Below the pieces are notes generated by a model. The model was given only the letters and a program-made list of their open reading frames with translations, had not been told where the DNA came from and searched no databases. Shown in pieces: positions 5,729 to 6,592 of a DNA stretch of 6,592 nucleotides. The position numbers were made by a program, and so were the translations under genes. Source of the DNA: Planctomycetota bacterium (lineage in GTDB: Bacteria > Planctomycetota > Phycisphaerae > Sedimentisphaerales > Anaerobacaceae); contig CP070830.1 of the NCBI GenBank assembly GCA_020344865.1, positions 2,099,523-2,106,114 of the forward strand, read 5' to 3'. Every line of letters starts with the position of its first letter. The stretch's first letter is position 1.

Positions 5729-6592
5729 CTAAATGTTCTTCAGCGACACGTTGGCTGGCGATTCTTCTACGGCCTTGCCGAATCTATCCAAACAGTCCGA
5801 AAGCTTATCAAAGCCATCTGACCTGATGACCGGTATTGCGCTGTAACCTCTCTTCTCGAACGCGTCGATAACGTATTTCACCGTAATGGCCTCAACATCC
5901 CGCCCCGGCTGATACGCCGCCTCCTTATCCCCGTCCGTCTTGACTTCAGACACTACCCCCGACTCTGCTAATTCGTACAGTATCTGCCGGACCAGCCGAA
6001 TCGGTATCTCCAGCTTATGAGAAATCTGCGATGCACCGGATGGCTTCTCGCCGTTGCAGAAATTCTGCACCAGATGGTGAGCCACCAGAAGTGACAGCAG
6101 CCTCTTATAAGAATGACTCACGCTCAGACAGTCCTGCTCGAATTCATAGGTCTCCACGTTCTGGTGTGCAAACGATAGCTCCGCGCCGAATAAAACCACT
6201 AACCAGCTTATTTGAAGCCACAGCAGAAATAGCGGCAGAGCCGCGAAGCTGCCGTAAATTGCGCCGTACTTCGCCACCCCAATCTGAAAATTGATATAGG
6301 CCCACTGAACAATCTGAAATATCGTCCCCGCGACTATCCCCGCCAGAAGCCCCGACCTGAATCTGACCTTCGTGTTCGGCATAAAAATAAAAACAAAAGT
6401 AAACATCAGCCATATAGTGCAGTAGGGAAGCATCCGCAGTAGCAGCGATACCAGCGGCCCCAGCGAGCTGAAGAAAGGCAGCGTAGAAAGCAAACGTCTT
6501 ACCTGACTGCTTATAACAACAGTCGCGCTTCCCGCCACGGCCAAAAGTATGGGACACAAAAGAACTATCGAAACATAGTCGCTGAACCTCCG
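5729..6592 (-). CDS. YihY/BrkB family membrane protein with C-terminal winged helix (5' end outside window)
   Basis: The minus-strand frame is open from the window edge (6592) to the TAG at 5729-5731, giving 287 residues; about 140 N-terminal residues are expected to be missing. The fragment opens with RRFSDYVS, a conserved stretch of the YihY/BrkB (UPF0761) family. About four membrane segments follow (near 7-28, 47-71, 78-101 and 115-142), including the family-typical SGLLAGIVAG and KYGAIYGSFAALPLFLLWLQ. Residues about 160-245 look like a winged helix-turn-helix (SQISHKLEIPIRLVRQILYELAESGVV). This soluble tail is known in some family members and resembles MarR/Rrf2-type wings. The family was once misnamed ribonuclease BN; its real function is unsettled. 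A TTG at 6557-6559 is not the start, since family sequence continues upstream. The gene is convergent with the AsmA-like gene across only 19 bases, with no clear terminator. Confidence 0.9.
   Translation of the reverse strand, partial: RRFSDYVSIVLLCPILLAVAGSATVVISSQVRRLLSTLPFFSSLGPLVSLLLRMLPYCTIWLMFTFVFIFMPNTKVRFRSGLLAGIVAGTIFQIVQWAYINFQIGVAKYGAIYGSFAALPLFLLWLQISWLVVLFGAELSFAHQNVETYEFEQDCLSVSHSYKRLLSLLVAHHLVQNFCNGEKPSGASQISHKLEIPIRLVRQILYELAESGVVSEVKTDGDKEAAYQPGRDVEAITVKYVIDAFEKRGYSAIPVIRSDGFDKLSDCLDRFGKAVEESPANVSLKNI

Overview
The window holds six protein-coding genes, of which the first and last run off the edges. No RNA gene, CRISPR array, transposase or integrase is visible. The mix suggests a diderm bacterium of moderate GC, possibly Planctomycetota (Phycisphaerae-like): a class II photolyase, several lipoproteins with short signal peptides, a small AsmA-like membrane protein and a YihY/BrkB protein with a C-terminal winged helix. 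That assignment rests on overall impression, not on a marker gene.

Layout. Bases 1-834 (+) encode the C-terminal part of a class II CPD photolyase. Three consecutive plus-strand genes then encode predicted lipoproteins: an uncharacterised protein (994-2232), a permuted NlpC/P60 (YiiX-like) hydrolase (2417-3118) and a calcineurin-like metallophosphoesterase (3215-4786). They are followed by a membrane-anchored AsmA-like protein (4921-5709, +). A YihY/BrkB membrane protein is convergent with it on the minus strand (5729-6592, 5' end cut).

The most striking feature is a 104-base direct repeat (901-1004 and 4828-4931; 89/104 identical, no gaps). Each copy carries a sigma70-type promoter, a Shine-Dalgarno sequence, a start codon and the first four codons (Met-Lys-Lys-Pro). 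One copy drives the first lipoprotein gene and the other drives the AsmA-like gene, so the two copies exactly bracket the three-lipoprotein block. The flanking plus-strand genes strongly prefer C-ending codons, whereas the three bracketed genes do not. Together these suggest that the 3.9-kb block is an insertion or duplication-associated cassette next to the AsmA-like gene and shares its promoter sequence.

Functionally, every gene from 994 onward points to the cell envelope: three lipoproteins, a possible lipid-handling AsmA-like protein and a polytopic membrane protein. A joint role in envelope remodelling or lipid/peptidoglycan processing is plausible but is inference. The photolyase is probably unrelated.
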